Position numbers and translations under genes: made by a program
Notes under the pieces: generated by a model
Databases searched by the model: none
What the model was told of the DNA's origin: nothing
What the model saw: the letters and a program-made list of their open reading frames with translations, nothing else
Shown: one piece after another, positions 49,989 to 59,541 of the stretch
Layout of the letters: the number at the start of each line of letters is the position of its first letter
Numbering within the stretch: position 1 is the first letter of the stretch
DNA from: CADCTM01 sp049671305
Lineage (GTDB): Bacteria > Cyanobacteriota > Cyanobacteriia > Cyanobacteriales > Coleofasciculaceae
Length of the DNA stretch: 64,000 nt
Direction: 5' to 3'
NCBI GenBank assembly: GCA_049671305.1
Contig: JBATUR010000017.1
Coordinates: 186,001 to 250,000 of the forward strand

Positions 49989-50886
49989 CATCTATTTTTG
50001 CTAAAGTTTCTACTGCTTGAGTACACAAAAGATTATGACATTGACCATTACTTGCCATCAAACCACCCCACTGATTTACATCACCTTGGTTATAGGTTAA
50101 AGGAGTGCCATCAAAATGAGTAAATTGTCCACCAGCTTCAGTAAGAATTAATTCCGGCGCTGCCATATCCCAATCTTTCGGTGCAGATTTACCAGAAAGG
50201 GAGATATAAACATCAGCTTGTTGTTCAATAATTGTAGCAATTTTACAGCCAATACTGCCAACATAATGTTTGTCTTTAAAAGGTAATTGATCCAACAATT
50301 GCTTGAATCTTTCATCCCGATGAGTGCGACTAGCAACTAGGGATAAATCTTGAATATAATTAAGTTTCGAGACGAACTTTTGGGTAGTAATGCCTGTACG
50401 TGTTTCCACAAAAGTACTGCCACCAAGAGTTGCATAATAAAGCTTTTCGGCTTCGGGCAATGCTACTATTGAGAGTATCGGTCTGCCTTGGTGGACTAAG
50501 GCAATGTGAACTGCATATTCACCTGTTTTGTCAATAAAATCTCTTGTGCCATCTAGGGGATCAATAATCCATACCCAAGGTTGATTTATAAGTAAATCTT
50601 TTTCTAATTCTGATAAAGACTTATAGGTTTCTTCACTTAAATAGCCAAAGTTTTCTGTACCCAGAGACAACTGCAATTTTTCTAAGATGTAGTTGTTAGT
50701 AGCAACATCAGCCGCCGTGACGGGACCATCTTTTTTTTCTTGGATTTCCAAGTTGCCGTCGTTAGAGTTGCCGCGATAAAAGGATCTGAGGATATCCGCT
50801 GCACCCCAACCGACTGTGCGGGCGATCGCTAAAACCTCCTCTAACCCCTCAAATTTGCCTTCACCTAAAGACTTTAAGCTGATCAC
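49978..50886 (-). CDS. Inositol-monophosphatase-family phosphatase, probably CysQ-like
   Basis: 302 residues. The metal-binding motifs are VTAADVATNNYI, the hallmark WIIDPLDGTRDFI (about 102-114) and WDMAAPELILTEAGGQFTHFDG. The layout (DPLDGTRDF, then KDWDMAAPELIL) fits the 3'(2'),5'-bisphosphate nucleotidase CysQ better than IMPase itself. That enzyme removes PAP, the by-product of PAPS reduction, which would complement cysH elsewhere in the window. The overlap with the convergent glycosyltransferase gene is 11 bp. Confidence 0.87.
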   Translation of the reverse strand: MISLKSLGEGKFEGLEEVLAIARTVGWGAADILRSFYRGNSNDGNLEIQEKKDGPVTAADVATNNYILEKLQLSLGTENFGYLSEETYKSLSELEKDLLINQPWVWIIDPLDGTRDFIDKTGEYAVHIALVHQGRPILSIVALPEAEKLYYATLGGSTFVETRTGITTQKFVSKLNYIQDLSLVASRTHRDERFKQLLDQLPFKDKHYVGSIGCKIATIIEQQADVYISLSGKSAPKDWDMAAPELILTEAGGQFTHFDGTPLTYNQGDVNQWGGLMASNGQCHNLLCTQAVETLAKIDANS

Positions 50887-51252
50887 TAATTTCTCCCGAT
50901 AATTTGAGCCAAGCGCTGTTAATGTCTAGTTTTTTTAAGAATTAGTAAGAAACTTTCAGCTTTGATTTGAGCCAAAAAACTTTCAAAAGCTCATACAAGC
51001 AGGCTTACACCTCTTTTTAGAGTACAGGTATACCAGCCAGTAGTTATTAAGTCTTTTTTCTATATCAACATATCTCGCTAATTCACGCTTCAATATATTT
51101 ACCAGGAGCAAATAACTTCCGCTCAAGCAAAATTCAAAGTGACAACTCTTTGAACTGGGCAGATTACGCCCATTCTCCTGGATGACAAAAACCATAACTT
51201 AAAAGTAAGCCTCGCTGCGATCAAGAGTAAACATTCTCCAGGATTGGCAATT
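50887..51252. other. Gene-free stretch
   Basis: 366 bp between divergently transcribed genes. No convincing gene, RNA or repeat; the promoters of the flanking genes should lie here. Confidence 0.4.
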
Positions 51253-51537
51253 ATGAACCGAATTTGTCAACTAGCTCAACTGATTTTAGACTTCTACCGA
51301 GAAGAGCCACAGCAACTGAGGCAACTTGAGCCGCTACGCACTTGCAAAGTTTATCGACGTTGGGGAGTTTTGTATATCCGTTGCCAAAATTATGAAACAG
51401 CGGCAGCCCTAATGAAGGCAGGTTTAGCGATCGCAGAGCCAGTGGCACGACTTAGATTATCTAAAAAAATTACCATCCTGACTAATAGTACCTCTGTTGC
51501 TGTATATCCAGTTGATTTCAGTAAAATTAACGCCTGA
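51253..51537 (+). CDS. Small conserved cyanobacterial protein
   Basis: 94 residues from ATG 51253 (a TTG at 51244 is less likely). Helical start NRICQLAQLILDFYREEPQQ, then a short basic stretch (CKVYRRWGVLYIRC) and NYETAAALMKAGLAIAEPVA. It resembles a cyanobacterial hypothetical group I have seen without a function. Soluble; no metal motif. Confidence 0.6.
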   Translation: MNRICQLAQLILDFYREEPQQLRQLEPLRTCKVYRRWGVLYIRCQNYETAAALMKAGLAIAEPVARLRLSKKITILTNSTSVAVYPVDFSKINA

Positions 51538-51734
51538 TCTAGTGATCAATTTTCAAAAAAAAACATCGGGCGGTGTTTTCTACACTCAAACATTCATACA
51601 CCAATTGACAAAACTCTTTTTTTGCCTTTTGCTCAGAGTTTTTCTTACTGAAGCCAAGTGTCGATTTTGGGTTTTTGCCTAATAAGCAGAAATATGGAAA
51701 TCGAGCCTGCTAACAGCACAACTCTTTATTTAAG

Positions 51735-52079
51735 TCAAGGAGTAAAATCGCTTAATTTTAATTCAAACAAACCATCAACACCAGGCGGAAAATCCAAAAC
51801 CTCAATTACAGCATCAGTATTTAAAGCGCCATAGATGTGAGGAAAAGTTGTACCATCAACATCCTCATAGCGGATTTCTGCCTGCACTTTTGATGAGTCA
51901 ATACCCAAAAGTACCAAATCTTGTTGACCACGAAACAAGAAATTGGCAGTCGGCAAAACTTGCTCTTGAGTTGAACAATGAATAAAGCCCTCTGAAGCTA
52001 AACTCTCACTAAAATAGACTTGGGCAGTTTGGGCGTGTTCCCATTGTTCACGTTTAGTAATGTGCCAAATTCTGCTCAT
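51735..52079 (-). CDS. DUF952-family protein
   Basis: 114 residues. The DUF952 layout is clear: IWHITKREQWEHAQ, FIHCSTQEQVLPTANFLF, DLVLLGIDSSKVQAEIRYED and FPHIYGALNTDAVIEVLDFP. The conserved His, Cys-Ser and Phe-Pro-His residues suggest an ADP-ribosyl-like fold, but the activity is unknown. It diverges from the isoprenylcysteine-methyltransferase-like gene, 17 bp apart. Confidence 0.9.
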   Translation of the reverse strand: MSRIWHITKREQWEHAQTAQVYFSESLASEGFIHCSTQEQVLPTANFLFRGQQDLVLLGIDSSKVQAEIRYEDVDGTTFPHIYGALNTDAVIEVLDFPPGVDGLFELKLSDFTP

Positions 52080-52096
52080 AAAAAAGGAGTCCGCAA

Positions 52097-52609
52097 ATGA
52101 AAATGAGTGAGTGGGGCTTCACCCGCCAAGGTTGGCGAAATGGAGAGCGTGGAGAATATTTAGTACTGCTTCAAGGTATGCTGCTGATTGGCTTCATCCT
52201 GTTGCCAGTGTACCGCCCCGTGGAGTTGAACAGCGACGTGGCAGCCCAACTGTATCTGCGTTGGGGAGTTGCCGCCATCTTGGCACTAATGGGATTAGGA
52301 TTAATCGTCAAAGGCTTGCTAGATTTGGGTCAAAACCTCACTCCCCTACCTTACCCCAAAGATAATGGAGAACTGATCCAGTCAGGCGCTTACAGCATTG
52401 TCCGCCATCCCTTATATAGTGGTATAATTTTTGCGGCATTAAGCTGGGTAGTTTTTCAATTCAGCTTGTCTCATTTAATTGCTATGGCGGTTTTATTTGC
52501 CTTTTTTAACGCCAAAGCTAGCCGAGAAGAAGCTTGGTTGAAAAAGAAGTATCCAGAATACCCAGACTATCAACAACGGGTCAAGCGACTAATTCCAGGT
52601 GTGTATTGA
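52097..52609 (+). CDS. Isoprenylcysteine methyltransferase-like membrane protein
   Basis: 170 residues with four membrane segments. The ICMT/PEMT-type signature is YSIVRHPLYSGIIFAALSW (RHP), with LTPLPYPKDNGELIQSGA before it and EEAWLKKKYPEYPDYQQRV at the C-terminus. In bacteria such proteins methylate lipids or act in unknown pathways. AAAGGAG lies 7 bp before the first ATG. Confidence 0.87.
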   Translation: MKMSEWGFTRQGWRNGERGEYLVLLQGMLLIGFILLPVYRPVELNSDVAAQLYLRWGVAAILALMGLGLIVKGLLDLGQNLTPLPYPKDNGELIQSGAYSIVRHPLYSGIIFAALSWVVFQFSLSHLIAMAVLFAFFNAKASREEAWLKKKYPEYPDYQQRVKRLIPGVY

Positions 52610-52802
52610 GTTGTCAAGATGCCACGGCTAGAATAGCCCCCAAACAGGCAACAAGCAAGTTTTGATCTGATAATTAAATGTGATTTATCACGCTCTCATC
52701 CATCCATTGTCAAAAACAATACATTAAAACTTAACGAAGCTTCATCATGTAGGATACAATAGCCAAGTGGTGCGAGTAAGCAAAAATAACTACTAAAGAT
52801 TG

Positions 52803-53048
52803 ATGTCAACCCGTTCATCTAGTCTGATCGACTTGCCAAGACCAACTGGTGATTCCCAATCAGCAAGAAATTTAAGAACTGCCGTTGCTGCTGACTGCCG
52901 CCTGACGGCATTGATGAAGTCTCTTTATCAAACCGACCAGCAAGTAAAATATTTACATTTACAAGCAGAGGTCGAATCCCTCTTGCATCAGCAGAAAATC
53001 CTTAAACAGCAAAGATTGGCTTCGGATTTTACCGAATCCAACAATTAG
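52803..53048 (+). CDS. Small conserved cyanobacterial protein
   Basis: 81 residues from ATG 52803 (a TTG precedes it). The conserved helix is RLTALMKSLYQTDQQVKYLHLQ, followed by AEVESLLHQQKILKQQRLA, probably a short coiled coil. The N-terminal 30 residues are disordered. Similar proteins occur across cyanobacteria with no function assigned. A terminator follows at once. Confidence 0.65.
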   Translation: MSTRSSSLIDLPRPTGDSQSARNLRTAVAADCRLTALMKSLYQTDQQVKYLHLQAEVESLLHQQKILKQQRLASDFTESNN

Positions 53049-53075
53049 AGGCAAAAAATTTTGCCTTTATTTTTG
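53049..53075 (+). terminator. Terminator after the small conserved protein
   Basis: AGGCAAAA and TTTTGCCT form an 8-bp stem with a short loop, followed by TTATTTTT. It overlaps the stop region of the gene. Confidence 0.75.
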
Positions 53076-53253
53076 CAGTTTTGCGCCTTGGATGGCGATC
53101 CAAGTAGTCTTGCTACGTCACTAATGTACTTACACAGGCAGATCTAAAGTGCTGCCTGCCAGACATTACTTGTTATGGCAGCTTTTTTGTGTGCATACAG
53201 GGTGATTTGCTCAACTGAATTAAGACTGAAATTAAGTAGGATTTAATTTTTCC

Positions 53254-54309
53254 ATGACTATATCGGCAATTAGAGAAACGACGCCCAATCCAACAGCAAT
53301 ACCTTCCAATGACGACTTGCGATTGAAAGATATTTTGCGAGTTTTGCCCCGTGAGGTATTTGCCAAAGACCGACGCAAAGCTTGGACTACGCTTGTAATC
53401 AATGTTTTAATGGTTAGTCTAGGCTACTGGGGAATAGCCGCAGCACCTTGGTTTCTATTACCCATTGTCTGGATTTTTACAGGTACAGCCTTGACGGGCT
53501 TTTTTGTGATTGGTCATGATTGTGGTCATCGTTCTTTTGCTAATCGGCGCTGGGTGAACGATATTATTGGACATCTTGCCTTTTTGCCGCTAATTTTTCC
53601 TTTCCATAGCTGGCGTATTCTGCACAATTATCACCATGCTCATACTAATAAGCTGGCTGTAGATAATGCTTGGCAACCTTGGCAGCCGGAATCTTATGCC
53701 CAACAACCTGCAGCGATGAAGTGGTTTTATCGACTGATTATGGAAGGCAGGTTTTGGTGGATTGGTTCGATTACTCATTGGGCTGCTATCCACTTTAATT
53801 GGATGAAGTTTGAAGGTAAACAGCGAGCTCAGGTAAGATTATCGGTATTGGTTGTTTTGGGTTTTGCTGCGATCGCCTTTCCAACACTAATCGCTACCAC
53901 CGGTATATGGGGCTTCGTCAAATTTTGGGTAGTTCCTTGGTTGGTTTATCACTTCTGGATGAGTACCTTCACCCTCGTCCACCATACTTCGCCAGATATC
54001 CCTTTTATCGGCGCTGACAAGTGGAATGCTGCCCAAGCACAGTTATTTGGTACCGTCCATTGTGATTATCCTCGTTGGGTTGAATTCCTCTGCCACGATA
54101 TTAACGTTCATATCCCCCATCACATTTCTACCGCAATTCCGTCCTACAATTTGCGACTAGCACACCGTCTGCTTAAGGAAAAATGGGGAGATGAATTACG
54201 TGAGTGTCGCTTCTCTTGGGAACTAGTAACTAAGATTACCGATAAGTGTCACCTCTACAGTCCTACTGATAACTACCAGTCATTTTCCGAGTATCACGCC
54301 AAAAACTAG
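53254..54309 (+). CDS. desA: Acyl-lipid delta-12 fatty acid desaturase
   Basis: Membrane di-iron desaturase that puts the delta-12 double bond into oleoyl groups of membrane lipids, using ferredoxin; needed for membrane fluidity at low temperature. 351 residues, the same as Synechocystis DesA. The three His boxes are HDCGH (88-92), HNYHH (124-128) and HIPHH (near 290). The segments TALTGFFVIGHDCGHRSFA and FWMSTFTLVHHT are close to known DesA, and VHCDYPRWVEFLCHDINVH is the typical end. A strong terminator follows. Temperature regulation cannot be seen in the sequence. Confidence 0.95.
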   Translation: MTISAIRETTPNPTAIPSNDDLRLKDILRVLPREVFAKDRRKAWTTLVINVLMVSLGYWGIAAAPWFLLPIVWIFTGTALTGFFVIGHDCGHRSFANRRWVNDIIGHLAFLPLIFPFHSWRILHNYHHAHTNKLAVDNAWQPWQPESYAQQPAAMKWFYRLIMEGRFWWIGSITHWAAIHFNWMKFEGKQRAQVRLSVLVVLGFAAIAFPTLIATTGIWGFVKFWVVPWLVYHFWMSTFTLVHHTSPDIPFIGADKWNAAQAQLFGTVHCDYPRWVEFLCHDINVHIPHHISTAIPSYNLRLAHRLLKEKWGDELRECRFSWELVTKITDKCHLYSPTDNYQSFSEYHAKN

Positions 54310-54328
54310 GCTAGATACATAAAAATTA

Positions 54329-54371
54329 AAAGCACCTTTTGATTGTTTTGTCAATAAAAAGGTGCTTTATT
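54329..54371 (+). terminator. Terminator of desA
   Basis: AAAGCACCTTTT and AAAAGGTGCTTT form a perfect 12-bp stem with a 16-nt loop, followed by ATTATT. It lies 20 bp after the desA stop. Confidence 0.85.
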
Positions 54372-54423
54372 ATTGGCAGAAAGAACTATCATTTGAGATA
54401 TAGGGAATCGGGGGACAAAAGCT

Positions 54424-55146
54424 ATGAAAATGCTTCAAGGAATTAATGGATTAAGTTTTGTCGCACTGTTACTAGTTGGCTGTGGTGGTACTCAGGATTT
54501 AGATAAAGCGCCAACACCCAAGCCGACTATTAACAAGGTTTCTGTTGCTCCTATTCCTACTAAACCGAGTCCTGCTGCTAGTGTAACCAAAGGGCTAACG
54601 CTTGCTACTGAACCAACCAAGATTCCTATTGCTAAAGGTCGTGTTGATCCTTTTGGTGCAATTTCTGTGGCGCCGCTCAAAATTACTCAACCGCAGACAC
54701 AACAAGCTAAACCTCAGCAGCAAGTGCCAACTCAAAAAACTCAACAACCTAAAATTCAGCAACAGGCGCAAGCAACTAAAACTCAGCAACCTAAAATTCA
54801 GCAACCGGCACAAGCAAGTAAACCTCAAGATAAAAAAATTACTCGTAATGCTTCCAAACCCGCCTCTGCACCAATAAAGCCAATTCCTAGCCAAAATTCT
54901 GTGCTGCCACCCGCGCCGCCTTCCGTTGAAATTGCTCAGGCAGTGCAAGTTAAGGGAGTTGTGGAATTGGGCGGCAAAGTTAGTGCGATTGTGAAAGAAT
55001 CAGAGCAGTCAGATAGTCGCTCGGTTAGTGCTGGAGATTATGTCGCTCAAGGTAAGGTATTGGTTAAGCGAATTGAGTTTAACGGTAATCGGGAACCTGT
55101 GGTGATTTTGGAGCAAAATGGTGTGGAAGTGAGCAAACAGGTTTAG
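54424..55146 (+). CDS. Pro/Gln-rich lipoprotein, unknown function
   Basis: 240 residues. A lipoprotein signal with lipobox LLVGC is seen near the N-terminus, followed by a long disordered Pro/Gln/Lys/Thr-rich region that contains tandem repeats (TQQPKIQQQAQATK and the like). The C-terminal 75 residues are a small globular beta domain (VQVKGVVELGGKVSAIVKES, GDYVAQGKVLVKRIEF, GNREPVVILEQNGVEVSK), similar in outline to PilP-type periplasmic domains. That similarity is weak, and pili are not otherwise suggested here. It converges on the next gene, with a 5-bp gap. Confidence 0.7.
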   Translation: MKMLQGINGLSFVALLLVGCGGTQDLDKAPTPKPTINKVSVAPIPTKPSPAASVTKGLTLATEPTKIPIAKGRVDPFGAISVAPLKITQPQTQQAKPQQQVPTQKTQQPKIQQQAQATKTQQPKIQQPAQASKPQDKKITRNASKPASAPIKPIPSQNSVLPPAPPSVEIAQAVQVKGVVELGGKVSAIVKESEQSDSRSVSAGDYVAQGKVLVKRIEFNGNREPVVILEQNGVEVSKQV

Positions 55147-55151
55147 AAAAG

Positions 55152-57500
55152 CTATTCAAAACGTTTGCGCTCTTTTGACCAACGCTTGAGGCTATAGTTA
55201 GTTTTGTTGTCAATAACTAAAGCTGCACCTGCACCATCACCTAAAGAAGCGATCGCCGTTAATGCGCCTTTGGCATCACTGGATAATTCACTATAAACTA
55301 AAGTTCCTTGCTCTGAAAAAATCAAAGTTCGGGCTTTATATTGTGGACTTTCTTCTAGGGGCGCTACATCTGGCTTTTTCAAGGCTCCTGAGCGGTCTTG
55401 ATATAGTGTTAGCACAATTTCTGGTTGATTATTGGCGGTTAAATCGACCAGTCGAACTGACCAATAGCCGATTTCACTTAACATTACTTTTAAGCTGGGA
55501 TTGGCTTGTGATTTGATTTGACGAGTTTTAACCAACTCCCGCCAGAATGCAGGTAGTAGTGCTGAGACGGTTTTGGGCTGCAATTGATATAAATCGGCAA
55601 TTGTCACAGAAGCTGGCTCTAACCAGTTCAAAGCGCCATCTGTGTAGGCTAAGGGGCGGCTGCTACTTGCTGTTAAAGTCGGTAGGGCTTCTCCTGCCAC
55701 CAAAAGCTGAATCACGCCTGCTTGGTAGGATACCCCTTGTACCGTTGCCGATATCGATTCTTGTTGTCCTTCAGGTGTCCAAACTGCGATCTGAATTCTT
55801 GATTCACTATTTAAGCCTAAATAAGTCCACAATTGTTTTGCTTTCGCCGTTTTCGGCAATTTTAGTTTTGTAAAAGGCATCTGTTGCCAGCGCCTGCCGT
55901 CGTTAAAAGCTGAGATTTGAATTTGATATCTTTGTTCTCCTGGTTTAATTGGGGGTAGGGTTTTCTTGTCTTTGGTTTGGTCTAGTTGCAACCATTCGGC
56001 GGCATTAACTGTTTTAATGCGCTGTGCAGTGCCAATAAGTTGACTTGTACGATTTAGGTTATCGACTTGTGCAGTGTCTTCTAAATGGTCGAGTATTTCG
56101 TTAATTTTGAGATTAGTTTCTGATGTTATGGTTTGATTTTTTGGTAGTTGCTTGAAATAGGCGATCGCTTTTTCTCGGTTTTGTTGTGCCGCCACAATTA
56201 ACACGCCCCAAGCTTGCAAATTACTATCATCTGACACCTTCAAGGCTGCCGTCACACGATTCCACAACGTCCCTGAATCGGTCTGAAGCATTGAGGCTAT
56301 CTCCTGTACAGGAAACCCGGATTCTGACGACTGGAAGACCAGCATGGCATCTGCCCAGCGACCATCTAGCAAGTTGGCATAAATTTGTTGACTTGGACTT
56401 GCCCAAGCTTGCTTTGCCTGAGATTCTGTGACTTGAGCATGAAGTTGAATAATATCTAGTTGCACTTGAGCATTAGCTGACCATTTTTGCTTTTTTTGAG
56501 ACAGTAATAATTGTCGTGCTGGCGACCATAAACCACTCCGCGCTAACATCAAAGCCTTATGAAAAAGTGGTGCATCAATTGCTGGTTGTGCTAAGGATAT
56601 TTCTTGTAAATAAATTGGATCTGGTACAAAAGGACGGGGTTTAAGTTGATAAACTTTAAATTTTGGTTCTAAAGCTGCTGTTTGATTAATTACCAATTCC
56701 GGTGTAGAATTTCCGGTTAGTTGCTGCCAAGATGGTACAAATTCATTAGGACTTGTCCACTGCACCATTACACTAAGATGCATTTGATCAGGGTTGTAGT
56801 GAACTATCTGTCCATAAGTAATTGCTGGGTCACCATTTGTTCTTTGACCTGTTAGGATAAACCAGAAACCTTCTCCTGGTGCTTGAGCATTAAAAGGGCT
56901 AATTTTTGTTAGTGGTAAGGCACGAGCTAAGGTAGTGTTACCTTTATTACCAGAGCCAGTAGCCAGAGCAAAAAATTCTTGGGGACCTGCAATTGCTAGC
57001 TGACTGACAAGCTGATATTTCTTTTCGTTGTCTAATTTTGTTGGGTGATAAACTCGTAATTCAACGATTTTTTCACAATTAATTTGGCAGTTTGGTGTAG
57101 TAGAAAAAACTGGCAATAACAATTCATCATCTTTTAGTGATTGAAATTCGCCCCCAATAAAGCCGTTTTTTTGAAGTTCATCTTGGATAGCAGCAAGAGT
57201 TTGGGGGGGTGAGTTGGAGGCGATAGGAATACGAGTCCACTCTGGCAGAAATTGATTGAGCCAAATGATCGCATTTGGGTTGATCATTAACAATATTGCC
57301 AACCAGATGCCACCAATAAGGATGCCGCCTGCAGCGATAAATGCCGAGATGACTCCTAGAGTTGTGAGACATCCATTTAACCTTGACTTTTTCCCTAATG
57401 CAGTTTTTGAAGATGGCACCCCGACTCGTTTTTTGGCAGGTTTCTTGACTAGTTTGCCGGTTTTAACGAGTCGCTGGGAGGAGCGGGAATCTTTTCTCAT
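55152..57500 (-). CDS. Large membrane-anchored protein, unknown function
   Basis: 782 residues. A Lys/Arg-rich cytosolic tail (to about 42) precedes one membrane helix (LTTLGVISAFIAAGGILIGG, then IWLAILLMI). The rest is probably periplasmic or lumenal, with helical repeats in the middle (WSPARQLLLSQKKQKWSANAQ, KQAWASPSQQIYANLLDGRW), which suggest TPR-like structure, and a mixed C-terminal domain (QIQISAFNDGRRWQQMPFT, VSALLPAFWRELVKTRQIK). I recognise it as a cyanobacterial hypothetical family without a known role. It is separated from the upstream GT4 gene by 78 bp and may be in one operon with it. Confidence 0.7.
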   Translation of the reverse strand: MRKDSRSSQRLVKTGKLVKKPAKKRVGVPSSKTALGKKSRLNGCLTTLGVISAFIAAGGILIGGIWLAILLMINPNAIIWLNQFLPEWTRIPIASNSPPQTLAAIQDELQKNGFIGGEFQSLKDDELLLPVFSTTPNCQINCEKIVELRVYHPTKLDNEKKYQLVSQLAIAGPQEFFALATGSGNKGNTTLARALPLTKISPFNAQAPGEGFWFILTGQRTNGDPAITYGQIVHYNPDQMHLSVMVQWTSPNEFVPSWQQLTGNSTPELVINQTAALEPKFKVYQLKPRPFVPDPIYLQEISLAQPAIDAPLFHKALMLARSGLWSPARQLLLSQKKQKWSANAQVQLDIIQLHAQVTESQAKQAWASPSQQIYANLLDGRWADAMLVFQSSESGFPVQEIASMLQTDSGTLWNRVTAALKVSDDSNLQAWGVLIVAAQQNREKAIAYFKQLPKNQTITSETNLKINEILDHLEDTAQVDNLNRTSQLIGTAQRIKTVNAAEWLQLDQTKDKKTLPPIKPGEQRYQIQISAFNDGRRWQQMPFTKLKLPKTAKAKQLWTYLGLNSESRIQIAVWTPEGQQESISATVQGVSYQAGVIQLLVAGEALPTLTASSSRPLAYTDGALNWLEPASVTIADLYQLQPKTVSALLPAFWRELVKTRQIKSQANPSLKVMLSEIGYWSVRLVDLTANNQPEIVLTLYQDRSGALKKPDVAPLEESPQYKARTLIFSEQGTLVYSELSSDAKGALTAIASLGDGAGAALVIDNKTNYSLKRWSKERKRFE

Positions 57501-57578
57501 TGGTCACTAGTCATTGTTCGTTAATCTTATATATGATAAGTTGCTTTCTCAAAAATAACTAAAAATGAGTTATGACAA

Positions 57579-58811
57579 TTAAAAAGGACTTTTTGATTCT
57601 CCTAATAGTATCTGCTCATAAAGCTCTCCTGCACGTTTCCAAGTATATTTATTTTCAATTAACGTTCGACCATTTTCTGATAGTTGTTTTCGCAGTTGGC
57701 GGTCTTCAAATAAGCGACTAATAGCATAGATATATTCTGTGAGATTATTGGCTCTTAAAGCTCTTAATGGTACATCTGCGCCATCAACAGCAAGACCTTC
57801 CAAACCTCGATCACTGCCTACGACTGGTGTCCCTGTTGCCATTGCTTCTAAGGTTTTATTTTTGATGCCATAACCTGTCCGCAATGGTACTACACAAACT
57901 GCTGCTTGATGCAAATATTCTACTACCGAAGGCACACGACCTGTTACTGTAACGCCTGGAATTTTACCCAATTCTAAAACTGATTGTACAGGGTTTGTTC
58001 CCACCAAGTTTAAGGTGGCTTCTGGATAGCGCCGCAAAATTTCTGGGAATATTTCCCAGCAAAAATATTGTGCTGCGTCAATGTTGGCTAAAGTATCCAT
58101 TGCGCCCACAAATACTAACTGATATCCACCAGGATAAGAAGTTCGCTTTGGGTAAAGTTTTAAGTCAACGCCATTAGGAATTACGGTAATTTTAAAATCT
58201 GGATTAAATGCGGCAATTTGTTTTCTATCTTCTGGTGTTGTAACTACAATGTTAGTAAATTTAGAGCAGTATTGAGCTTCATATCGACGCAATAACGGCA
58301 AGTTTAATTGATCTCTTAGTTGGTTTTCTGAGGTTTTTGTTTCTAACTGGCTGAGGCAAGTACCGTACACTGAACTGTGAATATTGACAACGGTTCTTAT
58401 TTGTTGTTTCCATTCTGGTCTTATATAAATTTCATTGACACTATGCTCACAAGTAATTGCCTCAAATTTTGAAAGTTTCACTGCTTCATCTATCCATTCC
58501 TGGACATCATTTGAGTAGCGGTATAAAACACTTGGAGGAGTTCCTTGTTGCAAAAATGTTTTAAATCTTTGAACTTTTGCTAAGATTCCTGCCTCAATAT
58601 CTGAAGCTTTTGGTTTGGGAAAAATTACTAAGTCTTCAACCCATTCTTTTAGTTCTTCTACTTCAACATCACTGGCATCTTCGGGACGTTGAGTAATTAG
58701 GGTAACGGCATGATTTTTACTTAAATTCTTAAGCAAATTAAACGTCCTAACTTGGGTTCCTCCCCGCGTTGGTGGATAGGGAAACGGACAAGAAAGCATG
58801 AGAATTTTCAT
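57579..58811 (-). CDS. GT4-family glycosyltransferase
   Basis: 410 residues, two Rossmann domains. Visible features are SCPFPYPPTRGGTQVRTFNLLKNLSK at the N-terminus (the GG loop of the acceptor site), VVTTPEDRKQIAAF, PNGVDLKLYPKR, FVGAMDTLANIDAAQYF and the donor-site VVPLRTGYGIKNKTLEAMATG, with the E-x7-E-like pair. It probably acts on a polysaccharide or lipid-linked sugar at the membrane. It is the last minus-strand gene before the 730-bp spacer. Confidence 0.92.
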   Translation of the reverse strand: MKILMLSCPFPYPPTRGGTQVRTFNLLKNLSKNHAVTLITQRPEDASDVEVEELKEWVEDLVIFPKPKASDIEAGILAKVQRFKTFLQQGTPPSVLYRYSNDVQEWIDEAVKLSKFEAITCEHSVNEIYIRPEWKQQIRTVVNIHSSVYGTCLSQLETKTSENQLRDQLNLPLLRRYEAQYCSKFTNIVVTTPEDRKQIAAFNPDFKITVIPNGVDLKLYPKRTSYPGGYQLVFVGAMDTLANIDAAQYFCWEIFPEILRRYPEATLNLVGTNPVQSVLELGKIPGVTVTGRVPSVVEYLHQAAVCVVPLRTGYGIKNKTLEAMATGTPVVGSDRGLEGLAVDGADVPLRALRANNLTEYIYAISRLFEDRQLRKQLSENGRTLIENKYTWKRAGELYEQILLGESKSPF

Positions 58812-59541
58812 AGATTAGTAAGTTTGCAAGAATGGTTATACAGGTTAGTTTCTTATTTTAGGCAAGGGTTTCAAGCATTAGTTATGAGTCGGTTTTAAAC
58901 GTCTACTAACTTTTAGGTGAAAACTCTTAATGATTGGCAATATTGTAAATTAAGTTTTTGCTATTTTATCGGTTTAACTGAAATGTTGTTTTTGGTTAAA
59001 ATTAAGTTGATCATTGTGATATGTTGGAAGTTATAGGTTTTGTAAAATCTTTTTTTGAGCTTTAATCTACAATAATTAACAACATTTGGAATTTGGTGTA
59101 TTTGGCTTTTCTGCAAACATAAAAAAACAAATCATTATTTTTTAGTGTAACTGTACTATAAATTGATCTAAGAAAGTTTATCTCTTTAAAATCTGTACAA
59201 TGGTAGATGATTTTTGTGAATTAATAGCGGTTTCATAATAACTCTTATTAAAACTAGGTGTTTTAGTAACTTAGAAACAACAAATTCAAGCTAAAAAACT
59301 TTATAAGTGCTAGGCGCATTTGTCGAGCCTCTAGTGCTTGATTGATTTGTTGCTAAATTAAAGAAAAGCCTTTTAAGATAGTAAGCATAGACATTTACCG
59401 CCTTGCTGCAAGTATAACTGCAAATTTTTGTAGGTTGCTGGAATCTATTTTTTTAAGTTGTCGTCAAATCTAAATAGAGGTTAGAGGGTAGGCACTTCTA
59501 TAAGCTCTGAATTTTGTTGAGATTGGATAAAAATAAGTCAG
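58812..59541. other. Long AT-rich divergent spacer
   Basis: 730 bp with no gene. It separates the GT4 gene from the plus-strand ATPase/nuclease operon and should hold the promoters of both. I found no hairpin, repeat or tRNA in it. Its AT-richness matches the operon that follows. Confidence 0.45.
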